64,000 bases of DNA. Source: Kribbibacterium absianum. Its GTDB lineage: Bacteria > Actinomycetota > Coriobacteriia > Coriobacteriales > Atopobiaceae. The notes under the pieces were generated by a model. The model was not told where the DNA came from. It did no database searches and saw only the letters and a list, made by a program, of their open reading frames with translations. Position 1 is the stretch's first letter, and the number at the start of each line of letters is the position of its first letter. Where the stretch lies: the NCBI RefSeq assembly GCF_030067705.1, contig NZ_JASJEX010000001.1:558001-622000 (forward strand), written 5' to 3'. Of this stretch, positions 34,119-45,715 are shown one piece after another. The translations under genes were made by a program, and so were the position numbers.

Positions 34119-35636
34119 CTAGGAGGTCGTGGTGCTGGAAGTGCCGGAATCGGAGCCGGACGCGCTCGACGCATCCGAGCCCGAGCCGCTCGCTTGGTCG
34201 GCGCCGGACGTGTCGGCGCCGTCGCTCGTCGCGCCCGCGTCATCGGCCGACGGCCCCTCGACCGTCGCCGTGCCGATGCCCGAGACCATTGTCTCGAACT
34301 TCACGGGGTCGCCGTTTGCCGTCACGGTGACGTCGGTGGGGTCGTCGGTGCGGACCGTGAGCGAGCCGTCCACCGTGTAGCTCTCCTCCCAGGGGCCGGT
34401 CTGCGTGCCGGCCACGAGCGACTTGCCCCCGTTGAGCACCTCGATCCAGGCGACGGCACCGTCGGCCACCTTGACGTCGGCGGTCACGGGCTTCTTGGCG
34501 TCGGCCGCTTGCTTGTCGGCCGAGGCGGCGTCGGTGTCCTTCGAGGCCGAGGAGCCCTCGGTGCCGGTCTCTGTGGAGGTGCCGTTCGACGAGGTGGTCG
34601 TCGTTGTCGTGGTGACGGCGGTGGTGGTGTCCGCCTTGGCCGTCGACGTGTCCTGGGCCACGCAGCTGCGCACCGAGAACGTGATGATGACGATCAGGAC
34701 GACCGCGACGAGCACGAACACCGTGAGCATGGTGCGCCGCTGGTCCGAGAACCACGCCTCGATGACGCCGGCGACGCCGCTCTTGGGCGGCTTCGACGAC
34801 GCCGCCCAGGCCCGCTGTTGGGCGGAGGGGCGCCGCCGGACGTTCGGGCGGTCGGGACGAGCGATGTTGTGCGAGGCGGAACGCCCCTGGGAGCTCGAGG
34901 CGGACTCGTAGCCGCTCGCTTGGTCGTAGCGCAGGTCGTCGTCAAAGGACGATGCCCGGCGCGTCTGGATCTCGCTCGAGGGGAGGCGCCGCGCGTTGTC
35001 CTGGGCGCGGCGACCCCGCTGCGGCTGTTGTCGCTGGCCCGTGCGCTGCGAACCGTTCCGCGACGTTGTGCGGGCGGAGCGGGACGTGTACCGGCGCGTC
35101 TCGCCCTGCTCGCCGGGGATGCCGCCGTTCTCGGCGAGGTACCGCTCGGAGTACCCGGCCGCGCGACCGCTCACCAGCGGCGTGCCGTTGTTGAGGTAGG
35201 TGCCGCTCACCGAGTTCCCGGAGACGATCGAGCCCGCCGGCCCAGCGGAACCGTACAGATCCTTGTCGGTTCCGGGCCCCGGCGTGTGGGCACGCGGAGA
35301 CGAGGCGGTGGTGTTGGGCAGCTCATAGAGGGGGTCGTCGCCGTACGCGTCGGACCGCGACGACGAGCGCCTCCTCGACTGGCTGCCCGCGTTGTAGGCG
35401 TGCAGGTCCTCCTGGAACAGGTCGATGACCTCGCGCGGGTTGAGACCCAGGTAGCGGGCATAGCTGGACAGCATGCCCTGGGCGTACCCGGCTCGCGGGA
35501 TACGGTCCCAGTCGCCCTCCTCGAAGGCGACGAGCACCTGGTCCTTCAGCTTGAGGACGCGGGCCGCCTGTGCGATGGAGAGGCCAAGCTGCCGACGCCG
35601 GTTCGAGAGGAACTCGCTGAACCTCGGACGAGACAT
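34119..35636 (-). CDS. RodZ-like helix-turn-helix membrane protein
   Basis: 505 residues. N-terminal HTH_25 domain (about 5-70: RRQLGLSIAQAARVLKLKDQVLVAFEEGDWDRIPRAGYAQGMLSSYARYLGL) as in RodZ, then a long Ser/Arg-rich low-complexity linker (about 80-290), one transmembrane segment (about 305-327), a Thr/Ser-rich spacer, and a C-terminal DUF4115-like beta domain (about 385-455). RodZ links MreB to the envelope; no mreB is in the window, so a shape role is inferred. The location between ftsK and the rimO-pgsA-recA run matches the ymfM/rodZ position in Firmicutes. Confidence 0.85.
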   Translation of the reverse strand: MSRPRFSEFLSNRRRQLGLSIAQAARVLKLKDQVLVAFEEGDWDRIPRAGYAQGMLSSYARYLGLNPREVIDLFQEDLHAYNAGSQSRRRSSSRSDAYGDDPLYELPNTTASSPRAHTPGPGTDKDLYGSAGPAGSIVSGNSVSGTYLNNGTPLVSGRAAGYSERYLAENGGIPGEQGETRRYTSRSARTTSRNGSQRTGQRQQPQRGRRAQDNARRLPSSEIQTRRASSFDDDLRYDQASGYESASSSQGRSASHNIARPDRPNVRRRPSAQQRAWAASSKPPKSGVAGVIEAWFSDQRRTMLTVFVLVAVVLIVIITFSVRSCVAQDTSTAKADTTTAVTTTTTTTSSNGTSTETGTEGSSASKDTDAASADKQAADAKKPVTADVKVADGAVAWIEVLNGGKSLVAGTQTGPWEESYTVDGSLTVRTDDPTDVTVTANGDPVKFETMVSGIGTATVEGPSADDAGATSDGADTSGADQASGSGSDASSASGSDSGTSSTTTS

Positions 35637-35642
35637 CGGTGG

Positions 35643-38387
35643 CTACACCTCCCTGTACAGAGCGTCTGCGCTTTTGAGCTCCTCGAGGCCTGCGGCGTCC
35701 AAGAGGACGTCGCGGGGCTTGGAGCCATCCGGCGGCCCCACCACGCCCTTGTGCTCGAGCATGTCCATGATGCGGCCCGCCCTAGCGTAGCCCACTTTGA
35801 GACGGCGCTGGAGACCCGAGGTGGAACCCAGTTGAGAGTCCACAACGATCTGCGCAGCCTCCCAGAGCAGCGGGTCGTCGTCCTCGTCCAGCTCCTGTGC
35901 CCCCGTGGAGACTGGGCTCGGGGACACCGCCGAGAGGATCTCGTCGTGGTACTCGGGCTCGCCCTGGTCGCGGATGAAGGAGACGGCCTCCTCGATCTCC
36001 GGGTCGCTCACGTAGCAGCCCTGGACGCGCTTGGGCTTCTTGCCCCGCAGCTTGACGAGCATGTCGCCGTTGCCGAGCAGCTTCTCGGCTCCCATCTGGT
36101 CGAGGATGATGCGGCTGTTCATGCCGTTGTCCACCGAGAGCGCCACGCGGTTGTCGATGTTGGCCTTGATCAGGCCGGTGACCACGTCGGCCGAGGGGCG
36201 CTGCGTGGCAACGATCAAGTGGATGCCGGCCGCGCGGCCGAGCTGCGCGATGCGGACGATCGAGGCCTCCACGTCCTTGCCCGCCACCATCATGAGGTCG
36301 GCGAGCTCGTCGATCACGATGACGAAGTACGGCATGTGGTCGGGGGGCGCGGCCGCGTCGGCGAACTTCCCGTCCGCCACCATCTTGTTGTAGGACTTGA
36401 TGTCGCGGGCACCGGCGCGCTCGAAGATCTTGAGGCGCCGCTCCATCTCGCTCACCGCCCACTGAAGGGCGCTCGCGGCCTTCTGGGGCTCGTTCACCAC
36501 CGGCACATAGAGGTGCGGCAGGCCCGAGTATCCCGTGAACTCGACCCGTTTGGGGTCCACCATGATGAGGCGCACCTGGTCGGGGGTCGCGCGCATGAGG
36601 ATTGACATGATGCACCCGTTGAGCATCACGGACTTGCCGGAGCCCGTGGTGCCTGCGACGAGCAGGTGCGGGAGCCCGGCGAGGTCGATGACCGTTGGGC
36701 GACCCTCGGAGTCGCGCCCCACGGCCACCTGCAAGGGGCCACCGTCAGCGAAGGGCAGGACGTCGCCCAGGCACACGTTGTTGCGCTTGGAGTTGGGGAT
36801 CTCGATGCCCACAAGGGAGGTGCCAGGGATCGGCGCGAAGATGCGCACCGACGTGGCCGCGAGCGACAGCGCGATGTCGTCCTCGAGGTTCGTGATCTTG
36901 TTGACGCGCTCCCCCTCCCCCATCTCGATTTTGAACGTGGTGACGAGGGGGCCGGAGACCCAGCCCTTCACACGGCTCTTGAGGCCGAACTCCTCGAGGG
37001 TCGACTGCAGACGCTCCGCCGTCTGGCGCAGCTCGGCCTCGCTCGAGCTCGATGCCGCCGACGTGGGGTTCGAGTGGAGGATCGACATCGGGGGCAGCTC
37101 GATGGCCGCGCTGGCGTCGCCAGGGCGCTTGAGGTCCTTGGGCGCCTTGAGTTTTGCGCCCCCGCCCTCCTCGGCAACGGCGGCGGCCGCAATGTCGGCA
37201 GCGGACTCCGCTGCGGCCTCCTCGGTTCCAGCAGGGTCCGCAACGGGCATCCACGGGGGCGTGGCACCCGCCTTCTTCGTGTTGCCCCGACGGCGCTCGC
37301 GGGGCTTGTCAGCCGAGCCCACCGCGGCCACGGGCAGCGGCGCGGCGACGTCCTCGTCCACGTCGTCCTCCACTTCTGCGTAGTCGGCCACGTGCTCCGG
37401 CATGTCGTTGGAACGCCCCTCGGCCGTTCCTTCAGCCTCCGCCTGCCAGTCGTCATCGTTCAACAGGTCGAGGTTCACCTCCGGCGTCGCGAGCTCGTCG
37501 GTCGCCTCGGTCGGCAGGTCCTCGAGGGGCGGGTGCACCTTGGCGCCGGGCGCCGGAGCGTCCTCGCGCTTGAGCACGGTCGTCTTCCGGGCGCCGAGGT
37601 AGGTGGTCTTGTCCTTGTCCTTCCCGGCGCGGCCGCGGGAGCCCGCCGCCTTACGGCCCTGCAACACCTGGGTGGGCGCGGCAGGCGCCGGCTCCGCCGC
37701 CTGTGCGGCGAGTCGCTCGCTCCGTCGCTGCTGGAAGCTCTCGGCCGCCTCGTGCCGGGCGTCGCGCAGGCGGGCGACGATGCCCGAAATGGAGAGCCCG
37801 CACACCACGAGCCCGGCCACGATCAGGCCGACGAGGACGACGGTCGTGATGACCGGCCCGAAGAGGGACAGGAACAGCCATGCCAAGGCACCGCCCCAGT
37901 AGCCGCCGTGCGCGGTGAGCCAGGCGTCGGAGAACACCGCGCTGGCGACGCCCGAGAAGTCCTGGGTGACAGGAGCGGCCCCGGACGCGGACAGGAGCCC
38001 GAGGATCGCGGTCACCACCAAGGTCAGGCCGAGGGCCGCTCGGGCGGAGACCGGCGCGCCCTCCTCGTCGGGAACGAAGAACGTGACCGCATACAGCAGC
38101 AGGGCGCAGGGAACGAGCATGGCCCCCACACCGAATCCGTAGGTGAGGAACGTGCGCGCAGCGTCGGCGAGCACGGCCTCCGAGGGGCTCACCAGAGAGA
38201 GCCCGAGCGCGACCGCCACCACCACGAGGGCCACGCCGGCGATGTCGTGCCACGCAGAGGCGGAGACGACGCCCGGGCGCTCAGCCGCCCGAGAAGAATG
38301 GGCAGCCCCGCGAGGCTGCTTCGAGCGGTTCGGCTGCTTCTTGTTGGGTGCCTTGGAAGATGCGTTTGAGGTGCGTTGACGGGGCAT
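35643..38387 (-). CDS. ftsK: DNA translocase FtsK/SpoIIIE
   Basis: 914 residues. A basic N-terminus, four transmembrane segments (about 50-210), an acidic/proline-rich linker (about 215-420), then the motor. Walker A VAGTTGSGKSVMLNG and Walker B VIVIDELADLMMV are visible, with RIAQLGRAAGIHLIVATQRPS. The C-terminal winged-helix gamma domain (SLLWEAAQIVVDSQLGSTSGLQRRLKVGYARAGRIMDMLE-type) reads the orienting sequences on the chromosome. It moves DNA through the closing septum. The ATG at 38387 follows GGGAGG. It precedes the rodZ-like gene by 6 bases. Confidence 0.94.
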   Translation of the reverse strand: MPRQRTSNASSKAPNKKQPNRSKQPRGAAHSSRAAERPGVVSASAWHDIAGVALVVVAVALGLSLVSPSEAVLADAARTFLTYGFGVGAMLVPCALLLYAVTFFVPDEEGAPVSARAALGLTLVVTAILGLLSASGAAPVTQDFSGVASAVFSDAWLTAHGGYWGGALAWLFLSLFGPVITTVVLVGLIVAGLVVCGLSISGIVARLRDARHEAAESFQQRRSERLAAQAAEPAPAAPTQVLQGRKAAGSRGRAGKDKDKTTYLGARKTTVLKREDAPAPGAKVHPPLEDLPTEATDELATPEVNLDLLNDDDWQAEAEGTAEGRSNDMPEHVADYAEVEDDVDEDVAAPLPVAAVGSADKPRERRRGNTKKAGATPPWMPVADPAGTEEAAAESAADIAAAAVAEEGGGAKLKAPKDLKRPGDASAAIELPPMSILHSNPTSAASSSSEAELRQTAERLQSTLEEFGLKSRVKGWVSGPLVTTFKIEMGEGERVNKITNLEDDIALSLAATSVRIFAPIPGTSLVGIEIPNSKRNNVCLGDVLPFADGGPLQVAVGRDSEGRPTVIDLAGLPHLLVAGTTGSGKSVMLNGCIMSILMRATPDQVRLIMVDPKRVEFTGYSGLPHLYVPVVNEPQKAASALQWAVSEMERRLKIFERAGARDIKSYNKMVADGKFADAAAPPDHMPYFVIVIDELADLMMVAGKDVEASIVRIAQLGRAAGIHLIVATQRPSADVVTGLIKANIDNRVALSVDNGMNSRIILDQMGAEKLLGNGDMLVKLRGKKPKRVQGCYVSDPEIEEAVSFIRDQGEPEYHDEILSAVSPSPVSTGAQELDEDDDPLLWEAAQIVVDSQLGSTSGLQRRLKVGYARAGRIMDMLEHKGVVGPPDGSKPRDVLLDAAGLEELKSADALYREV

Positions 38388-38697
38388 CCGGTGAGAACCT
38401 CCCTCTCTGCCAAACAGTGTGCGGCGCCAGCCGTCCCGTGGGAGCCGCAGTGACGACCCTCCAAGCGCGCCCGTTTGACGCGGCGACGCAGCGGCGCGGA
38501 GCAAAGCGGCCCAATAGGGACGAGCCGCCGCTCGGGCACTTCATTGTGCCACGAGGGCAGCGGCAGGGGCGGACGGTGCCCAAGGCAGTCCGCCCCGCCG
38601 CAAACAGCGAGTGCCGCTCCGAGCCCTCACGTCGAAGCGGCGCCGGCCCGCATCCGAGGTCGCAGGCCGTGACCCACGCCCGCTCTGCGCGGTCGCC
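38388..38697. other. 310-base gap between ftsK and rnj with one hairpin
   Basis: No coding frame here is convincing. The only clear element is a hairpin, GGGGCGGAC (38566-38574) with GTCCGCCCC (38588-38596), 13 bases between, which could end the rnj transcript though no T-run follows. The ftsK promoter should lie here, but I see no good -35/-10 pair. Confidence 0.5.
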
Positions 38698-40362
38698 CTA
38701 GACCTCCATCACGACGGGCACGATCATCGGCTTCGTGTGCGTGGCCTGCCACAGGTAGTTGCTCAGCGAGTTGCGGACGGCGCGGCGGGACGCGTCCACG
38801 GTCCAGCCGGCCTTCTCGCTCGCGCGGTCCACCGTCGCGCGAACCGCGTCCTGGGCGCCGTTGATGACGTCCCCGTCGTCCGCGAACGACACGCCGCGGG
38901 CCGAGACGTCAACCTCGAGCGCCTTGTGGGTGCGGGCGTTGACGGTGACGACACAGGTCACGATGCCGTCGTTCGACAGCTTCTGACGGTCGCGGAGGAC
39001 CACCGGGTCGGCGTCGGACACGCGCATGCCGTCGACGTACACCACGCCCGACTCCACCGGCTGGCCGATCTTGACCTTGTGGTCGCGCATCTCGAGCGTG
39101 TCGCCATTGTCGAGGACGAAGATGTGGTCGGGCTCGATGCCCATGGAGATTGCGAGCTTGGCATGGGCGCGGAGGTGCACCGCCTCGCCGTGGACCGGCG
39201 CGAAGAACTTCGGGCGCACCATGGCCAGCATGAGCTTGAGCTCTTCCTGAGAGCCATGGCCCGACACGTGCACGAGGGCGTTGGACTTGTCGAACACGGT
39301 GCAGCCAATGCGCGCGAGGGCGTTGACGATGTTCTGCACGGACTTCTCGTTGCCGGGCACCGGGGTCGCGGAGATGATCACCGTGTCGTCCGGGCCGATG
39401 GAGAGCGAACGGTGCTCCCCATTGGCCATGCGGGCCAGCGCCGAGAGCGGCTCGCCCTGGGAGCCGGTGCAGAGCACCACGATCTTGTCGTCGGGCACGT
39501 CGTCCACATCGAAGGCGTCGATGATGTCGTCGGCCGGGATGTTGAGGTACCCGAGCTCGCGGGCCACCTTCGTGTTGGTCACCATCGAGCGGCCGGTCAC
39601 GACCACCTTGCGGCCCACGGCCACAGCGGCGTCGCACACCTGCTGGAGGCGGTGGATGTGGCTCGAGAAGCACGCCACGAAGACGCGGCCCGGGGCGTTC
39701 TTGATGATGTGGCGGAGGCTCGCCCCGACGCTCGCCTCAGAACCGGTGAAGCCCGGCCGTGTCGCGTTCGTGGAGTCCGAGAGGAGCAGGTCCACGCCTT
39801 CGGCGCCGAAGCGGTTGAGCGCGTGGTAGTCCGGCACGACGCCGTCGATGGGCGTCTGATCCAGCTTGAAGTCGCCCGTGTGGAGCAACGTGCCCTGCGG
39901 CGACTGGATGTAGAGGCCGAGCGCGCCGGGGATCGAGTGGGTCATCGCGAAGAAGTCCACGCCGAGCGCGCCGAGGTCGATGTGCTCGCCGCCCTGGACC
40001 TCGACCACGGGCTGCTCGGTCAGGTGGTGCTCCTCGAGCTTGCCCTTGATCATGCCGAGCGTCATGCGGCTCGCGTAGATGGGCACGCGGTTGCGCAGGT
40101 CCTGCAGCAGGTACGGCAGAGCGCCCGTGTGGTCCTCGTGCCCGTGGGTGATGAGAATGCCCTTGAGCTTGTGCTCGTTCTCGAGCACGTAGGTGTAGTC
40201 GGGCAGCACGAGGTCGATGCCGGGCTGGTCGTCGTCCGGGAACATCAGGCCCGCGTCGATGAGCAGCATGTCGTTGCCGTACTCGACCGCCGTCATGTTC
40301 TTGCCGATGCCGTCGAGGCCACCCAGCGGGATGACCTTGAGGGCGGGTTTCTTCTTTGCCAT
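38698..40362 (-). CDS. rnj: Ribonuclease J
   Basis: 554-residue metallo-beta-lactamase/beta-CASP nuclease with 5'-3' exo- and endonuclease activity on RNA. The zinc site ITHGHEDHTGALPYLL, LLHTGDFKLDQTPIDG and the beta-CASP segments (ATGSQGEP-like CTGSQGEPLSAL, SGHGSQEELKLML, HGEAVHLRAHA) are visible. The ATG at 40362 (MAKKKPALK) gives a family-length protein; its ribosome site is weak. A terminator-like hairpin sits about 50 bases upstream in its leader. PNPase is encoded upstream and RNase Y further along. Confidence 0.93.
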   Translation of the reverse strand: MAKKKPALKVIPLGGLDGIGKNMTAVEYGNDMLLIDAGLMFPDDDQPGIDLVLPDYTYVLENEHKLKGILITHGHEDHTGALPYLLQDLRNRVPIYASRMTLGMIKGKLEEHHLTEQPVVEVQGGEHIDLGALGVDFFAMTHSIPGALGLYIQSPQGTLLHTGDFKLDQTPIDGVVPDYHALNRFGAEGVDLLLSDSTNATRPGFTGSEASVGASLRHIIKNAPGRVFVACFSSHIHRLQQVCDAAVAVGRKVVVTGRSMVTNTKVARELGYLNIPADDIIDAFDVDDVPDDKIVVLCTGSQGEPLSALARMANGEHRSLSIGPDDTVIISATPVPGNEKSVQNIVNALARIGCTVFDKSNALVHVSGHGSQEELKLMLAMVRPKFFAPVHGEAVHLRAHAKLAISMGIEPDHIFVLDNGDTLEMRDHKVKIGQPVESGVVYVDGMRVSDADPVVLRDRQKLSNDGIVTCVVTVNARTHKALEVDVSARGVSFADDGDVINGAQDAVRATVDRASEKAGWTVDASRRAVRNSLSNYLWQATHTKPMIVPVVMEV

Positions 40363-40413
40363 GGGTGTGCTGGTACTCCGTTCGTCTGTGCCGCGCGCGG
40401 CCACCGTCAGTTC

Positions 40414-40440
40414 AAATAAAAAGACAGGTCGAGCCTGTCT
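40414..40440 (-). terminator. Intrinsic terminator in the pnp-rnj gap
   Basis: On the minus strand AGACAGG pairs with CCTGTCT around a 5-base loop and is followed by TTTTATTTG. It lies about 50 bases upstream of the rnj start codon. It either ends the pnp transcript or is an attenuator in the rnj leader. Confidence 0.6.
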
Positions 40441-40530
40441 CCACAAGCAAAAGAAAAAGCGCAGCGTTGGCGCCGAAGTCTGAGTGTACCGAACACATGT
40501 GCAGACTCCATGCACCGGCGCGACCGCTTC

Positions 40531-40665
40531 AGATCGCAGTTGTGGGTCACATTGCGCTTCTCAACGGAACAGGGCCCCGAACCGCCACCTCAACACTCAG
40601 ATGGCAAGTTCGGGGCCCCGCTGGGCTCAGAGTTGCAATGTCCGCGTCTCCGAGAAGCGCAATCT
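40531..40665. repeat. Nested inverted repeats sharing a motif with 4926-5040
   Basis: The outer arms are ATTGCGCTTCTC (40551-40562) and GAGAAGCGCAAT (40652-40663). The inner arms are GGGCCCCGAAC (40572-40582) and GTTCGGGGCCC (40608-40618). Four relatives of AGATTGCGNTTCTSRG occur: 40531-40546 and 40550-40565 on the plus strand, 40650-40665 and 40626-40640 on the minus strand. The element lies between the pnp stop (40679) and the rnj leader, so it is transcribed with pnp. Confidence 0.65.
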
Positions 40666-40678
40666 CAGCGTCGCGCCT

Positions 40679-42922
<2,244 letters not shown>

Positions 42923-43051
42923 GGTGCCTCTTATCTCGGCCGCCCCTTTGCGGCCGTTCGCAAACTAACGAGCAGACCGGACCCTCCGGGCCGCCCGGCG
43001 GCGCCGCGTTCCGTCAGGCGCCTCAACGGCTGCTTTTCAGCCGCCGCTATG

Positions 43052-43075
43052 AAAAGGGGCGCCCGCAGGCGCCCC
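43052..43075 (-). terminator. Intrinsic terminator after rpsO
   Basis: On the minus strand GGGGCGCC pairs with GGCGCCCC around a 4-base loop and runs into TTTTC. It probably attenuates read-through from rpsO into pnp. Confidence 0.8.
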
Positions 43076-43089
43076 GTTCCGTGCGATGC

Positions 43090-43368
43090 TTACTGGATGT
43101 TGTCGCGGATGCCGAGCCTGGCGATCAGCTGGCGGTAGTTCTCGACGTCGTTGTGCTTGATGTAGGACAGCAGGCGGCGGCGCTTGCCGACGAGCATCAG
43201 CAGGCCACGACGGGTGTGGAAGTCCTTCTTGTGGGTCTTCATGTGCTCGGTGAGCTCCTTGATGCGGTCGGTGAGGATCGCGACCTGGACCTCAGGGGAC
43301 CCGGTGTCCTGCTCGTTCTTGCCGAACTCGCGGACGAGCTCCGCCTTGCGCTCCTTGGAAACGGTCAT
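43090..43368 (-). CDS. rpsO: 30S ribosomal protein S15
   Basis: 92 residues: [70 protein letters not shown] is canonical S15, which binds 16S rRNA and the S6/S18 neighbourhood. The ATG at 43368 follows AAAGG. The 221-base gap upstream to recO contains a TATGCT -10 candidate near 43472 but no clear -35. Confidence 0.96.
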   Translation of the reverse strand: MTVSKERKAELVREFGKNEQDTGSPEVQVAILTDRIKELTEHMKTHKKDFHTRRGLLMLVGKRRRLLSYIKHNDVENYRQLIARLGIRDNIQ

Positions 43369-43589
43369 GCTTCGCACCTTTCTTTCGATGCATTCGCCCC
43401 GCTCCGGGTGCGCCGCCGGTGCAGCGAGCGTCCAGGGACGGGGTACGGACTGACAACTGGTGCAGCATAGCACGCTGGCATCCCCGATGAGCCGAGAAGC
43501 CCGGCCGGCGCGTCGCGTCCACATCAGAGCGAGGCCCTCGGCCCCCCCTCTCTCGCGCACCGGCCCTCCCAGCCGCAGGACCGGCCGTC

Positions 43590-44339
43590 TCACAAAGAGA
43601 GCAGGAACTCCCAGGCCTTGAGCCGAGCCTCCAGATGGGTCGTGCCCCAGAGGTGGGCCTGCGTCGCCAGCCAGCTGGCCGTGCCCACGTCGCAGGCCGA
43701 CCCCGCCAGAACGTCGAGCCTCGCGCCGACGAGCGCGTCGACCCACGCCAGCTGGTTCTCGGTCGCAGGAGTCGCACCCTCCACGTCGCGGGCGCAGGAC
43801 TCGCAGAGCGCGCCGCCCGCGATGGCCGAGAAGCGCGTCGGATGCTCGTCGCCGCACGCCACGCAGCTGCGGGTCTCGGGGCGCCAGCCCTGGTGGGAGA
43901 GCACCTTGAACAGGTGCGCCGAGGCCAACACCGCGAGGGACTGCGGGTCGTCGGTGCCGGCCATCACATCGAGCGTCCGCGCCGTCACTGGGTACAGGAA
44001 CGGGTCCGGGGCGTCCTCGTAGCAGGTGAGCCGAGCGCATTCGAGCACCGCAGCCCCGGCGGACAACTTGTCGAGGTCGCCGGTCAGCCGCGGCCGGGCG
44101 TCCTCGAGCGCCGCCTCGGCCACCACGTCGAGGGACCGACCGCGGGCCAGCAGGACGTCGATGGTCGAGAACAGCTGCACCCGGCTCGCCAGGCGACCGC
44201 CCGGCTTACGCGCGCCCTTCGCGACCGCGCGGGCCTGCTCGCCGTTCTCGCGCAGCAGCGTGAGGATCAGGTCCGTCTCGGACAGGCGCGTGTGCTGGAG
44301 CACGAGCGCCCTCGTGCGGTACGTGTTCCGGCCGGCCAT
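43590..44339 (-). CDS. recO: DNA repair protein RecO
   Basis: 249 residues. N-terminal OB fold ([41 protein letters not shown]), helical middle, and a zinc-binding pair CVACGDEHP ... CESC. RecO loads RecA with RecR on gapped DNA. It starts 3 bases after the era stop codon, the usual era-recO order, so the two are coupled. Confidence 0.92.
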   Translation of the reverse strand: MAGRNTYRTRALVLQHTRLSETDLILTLLRENGEQARAVAKGARKPGGRLASRVQLFSTIDVLLARGRSLDVVAEAALEDARPRLTGDLDKLSAGAAVLECARLTCYEDAPDPFLYPVTARTLDVMAGTDDPQSLAVLASAHLFKVLSHQGWRPETRSCVACGDEHPTRFSAIAGGALCESCARDVEGATPATENQLAWVDALVGARLDVLAGSACDVGTASWLATQAHLWGTTHLEARLKAWEFLLSL

Positions 44340-44342
44340 GGC

Positions 44343-45359
44343 TCACTCGTCGGCGCTGTAGCCAAAGCGCCGCACCTGGTTGGCATCCCGGCGCCAGGCG
44401 GCACGCACCTTCACCTGCAGGTCGAGGAACACGCGGGCGCCCCAGAGGCGCTCGAGGTCCTGCCGGGCCTCGGTCCCGATGCGCTTGATCATCGAGCCGC
44501 CCTTGCCCACGAGGATCCCCTTCTGGCTCTCGCGCTCCACGAAGATGGTGGCGGTCACCGAGCACCGGCCCTGGCTGCGCCACACGAGGTCCTCCACGAG
44601 CACCCCCACCGAATGGGGCACCTCGTCGCGGCAGTTGAGCAGCACCTTCTCGCGCACGAACTCGGCCGCGAGCTCCTCGTCCGTGGCGTCGCAGGGCATG
44701 TCCTCGGGGAACCAGCGAGGACCGAACGGCAGGTAGCCGGCCACGAGGTCGAGGAACGCGTCGACGTTGTAGCCCTCCACGGCCGAGGTGACCACCACGT
44801 CGTCGAAGGCGCACTGCTCGGATGCCGCCGCCACCTGCGCGTCCACCTGCTCTTGGCTGGCCTTGTCGGCCTTCGTCACCACGAGCAAGCGCGCGCAGCG
44901 GCTCTTGGCCACATGGCTCGCGACCCACGCGTCGCCGGTGCCGAACCGTTTGGTGGCGTCGAGCAGCATCGCGACCACGTCCACGTCGGAGAGCTCCGCC
45001 AGCGCCTGCTTGTTGAGCTCCTTGCCGAGGGCGTCCTTGGGCTTGTGCAGCCCCGGCGTGTCCACGATCACGATCTGGCAGTCCGGGCGGTTCACCACGG
45101 CGCGGAGCCGCTTGCGCGTGGTCTGCGCCACCGGGCTCGTGATGGCCACATGGTTGCCGAGGCACGCGTTGAGCAAGGTGGACTTCCCCGCGTTCGGACG
45201 GCCGACGAGCGCCACGAACCCGCTCCGGAAGTCGTCCGGCACGTGCGCGACAGGCGCGACCGGGGCGTAGGCCTCCATCATCGCGCGCTCCTCCTCGTCG
45301 AGGTCCAAGCCCTCCCCGTCGAGGCCCAAGCCCTCAAGGGGCTGCTCCTTCTCGTCCAT
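44343..45359 (-). CDS. era: GTPase Era
   Basis: 338 residues, about 40 longer than most Era proteins because of an acidic N-terminal extension (residues 1-45, rich in Glu/Asp/Leu). G domain: GRPNAGKSTLLNACLG (G1), TT switch, DTPGLHKP (G3), TKAD (G4). The C-terminal KH domain includes IFVERESQKGILVGKGGSMIKRIG. Era assists 30S maturation by binding the 16S 3' end. The ATG at 45359 has AAAGGAG 5-6 bases upstream. Confidence 0.94.
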   Translation of the reverse strand: MDEKEQPLEGLGLDGEGLDLDEEERAMMEAYAPVAPVAHVPDDFRSGFVALVGRPNAGKSTLLNACLGNHVAITSPVAQTTRKRLRAVVNRPDCQIVIVDTPGLHKPKDALGKELNKQALAELSDVDVVAMLLDATKRFGTGDAWVASHVAKSRCARLLVVTKADKASQEQVDAQVAAASEQCAFDDVVVTSAVEGYNVDAFLDLVAGYLPFGPRWFPEDMPCDATDEELAAEFVREKVLLNCRDEVPHSVGVLVEDLVWRSQGRCSVTATIFVERESQKGILVGKGGSMIKRIGTEARQDLERLWGARVFLDLQVKVRAAWRRDANQVRRFGYSADE

Positions 45360-45382
45360 GGCGCTCCTTTCCTGTTGCGGCC

Positions 45383-45694
45383 CTACCCAGATTCGCCGAG
45401 CAGTCGAAGGACCGACCGGCGAAAGTCGCCCGGGCTCGCCTGGTACCGGGTCACGAGAGCCTCTTTGGCGCCCTTGGTGAGGCGCTTGATGCGCCACTCG
45501 GCTGACAGGGCACGATGCCGGTCCTCGAGGTCGGCCCATGCAGCAAGCGCGACCGGACGCCGCGACCTCGTGTACTTGGCACCGGAGCCGGCGTTGTGGG
45601 CCGCCACGCGCGCGTTCACGTCGCGAGCATACCCCGTGTAGAGGGAGCCGTCGCGGCAGCGGACCATATAGACGCAATGACCGAGCTCCCCCAC
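45383..45694 (-). CDS. GIY-YIG nuclease superfamily protein (UPF0213-like)
   Basis: 103-residue single-domain protein with VYMVRCRDGSLYTGYARDVNARVAAHNAGSGAKYTRSRRPVAL, the compact GIY-YIG nuclease core, with catalytic Tyr/Arg and a later Glu in ALSAEWRIKRL. Small proteins of this kind (YhbQ/YazA) are common and their biological targets are poorly known. The GTG at 45694 gives family length; longer frames upstream read into an intergenic repeat and are rejected. Lies 23 bases upstream of era. Confidence 0.8.
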   Translation of the reverse strand: MGELGHCVYMVRCRDGSLYTGYARDVNARVAAHNAGSGAKYTRSRRPVALAAWADLEDRHRALSAEWRIKRLTKGAKEALVTRYQASPGDFRRSVLRLLGESG

Positions 45695-45715
45695 CGGTAA
45701 GACCCCCAGACCACG

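Noticed and set aside
34080-36605. 841-residue plus-strand open frame
   Set aside because: Antisense to the rodZ-like gene and ftsK, with repetitive Arg/Gly/Val composition and no motif; a GC-driven shadow.
38388-38697. Structured RNA gene (SRP RNA, tmRNA or similar)
   Set aside because: No conserved SRP or tmRNA sequence signature was found; only one hairpin is evident.
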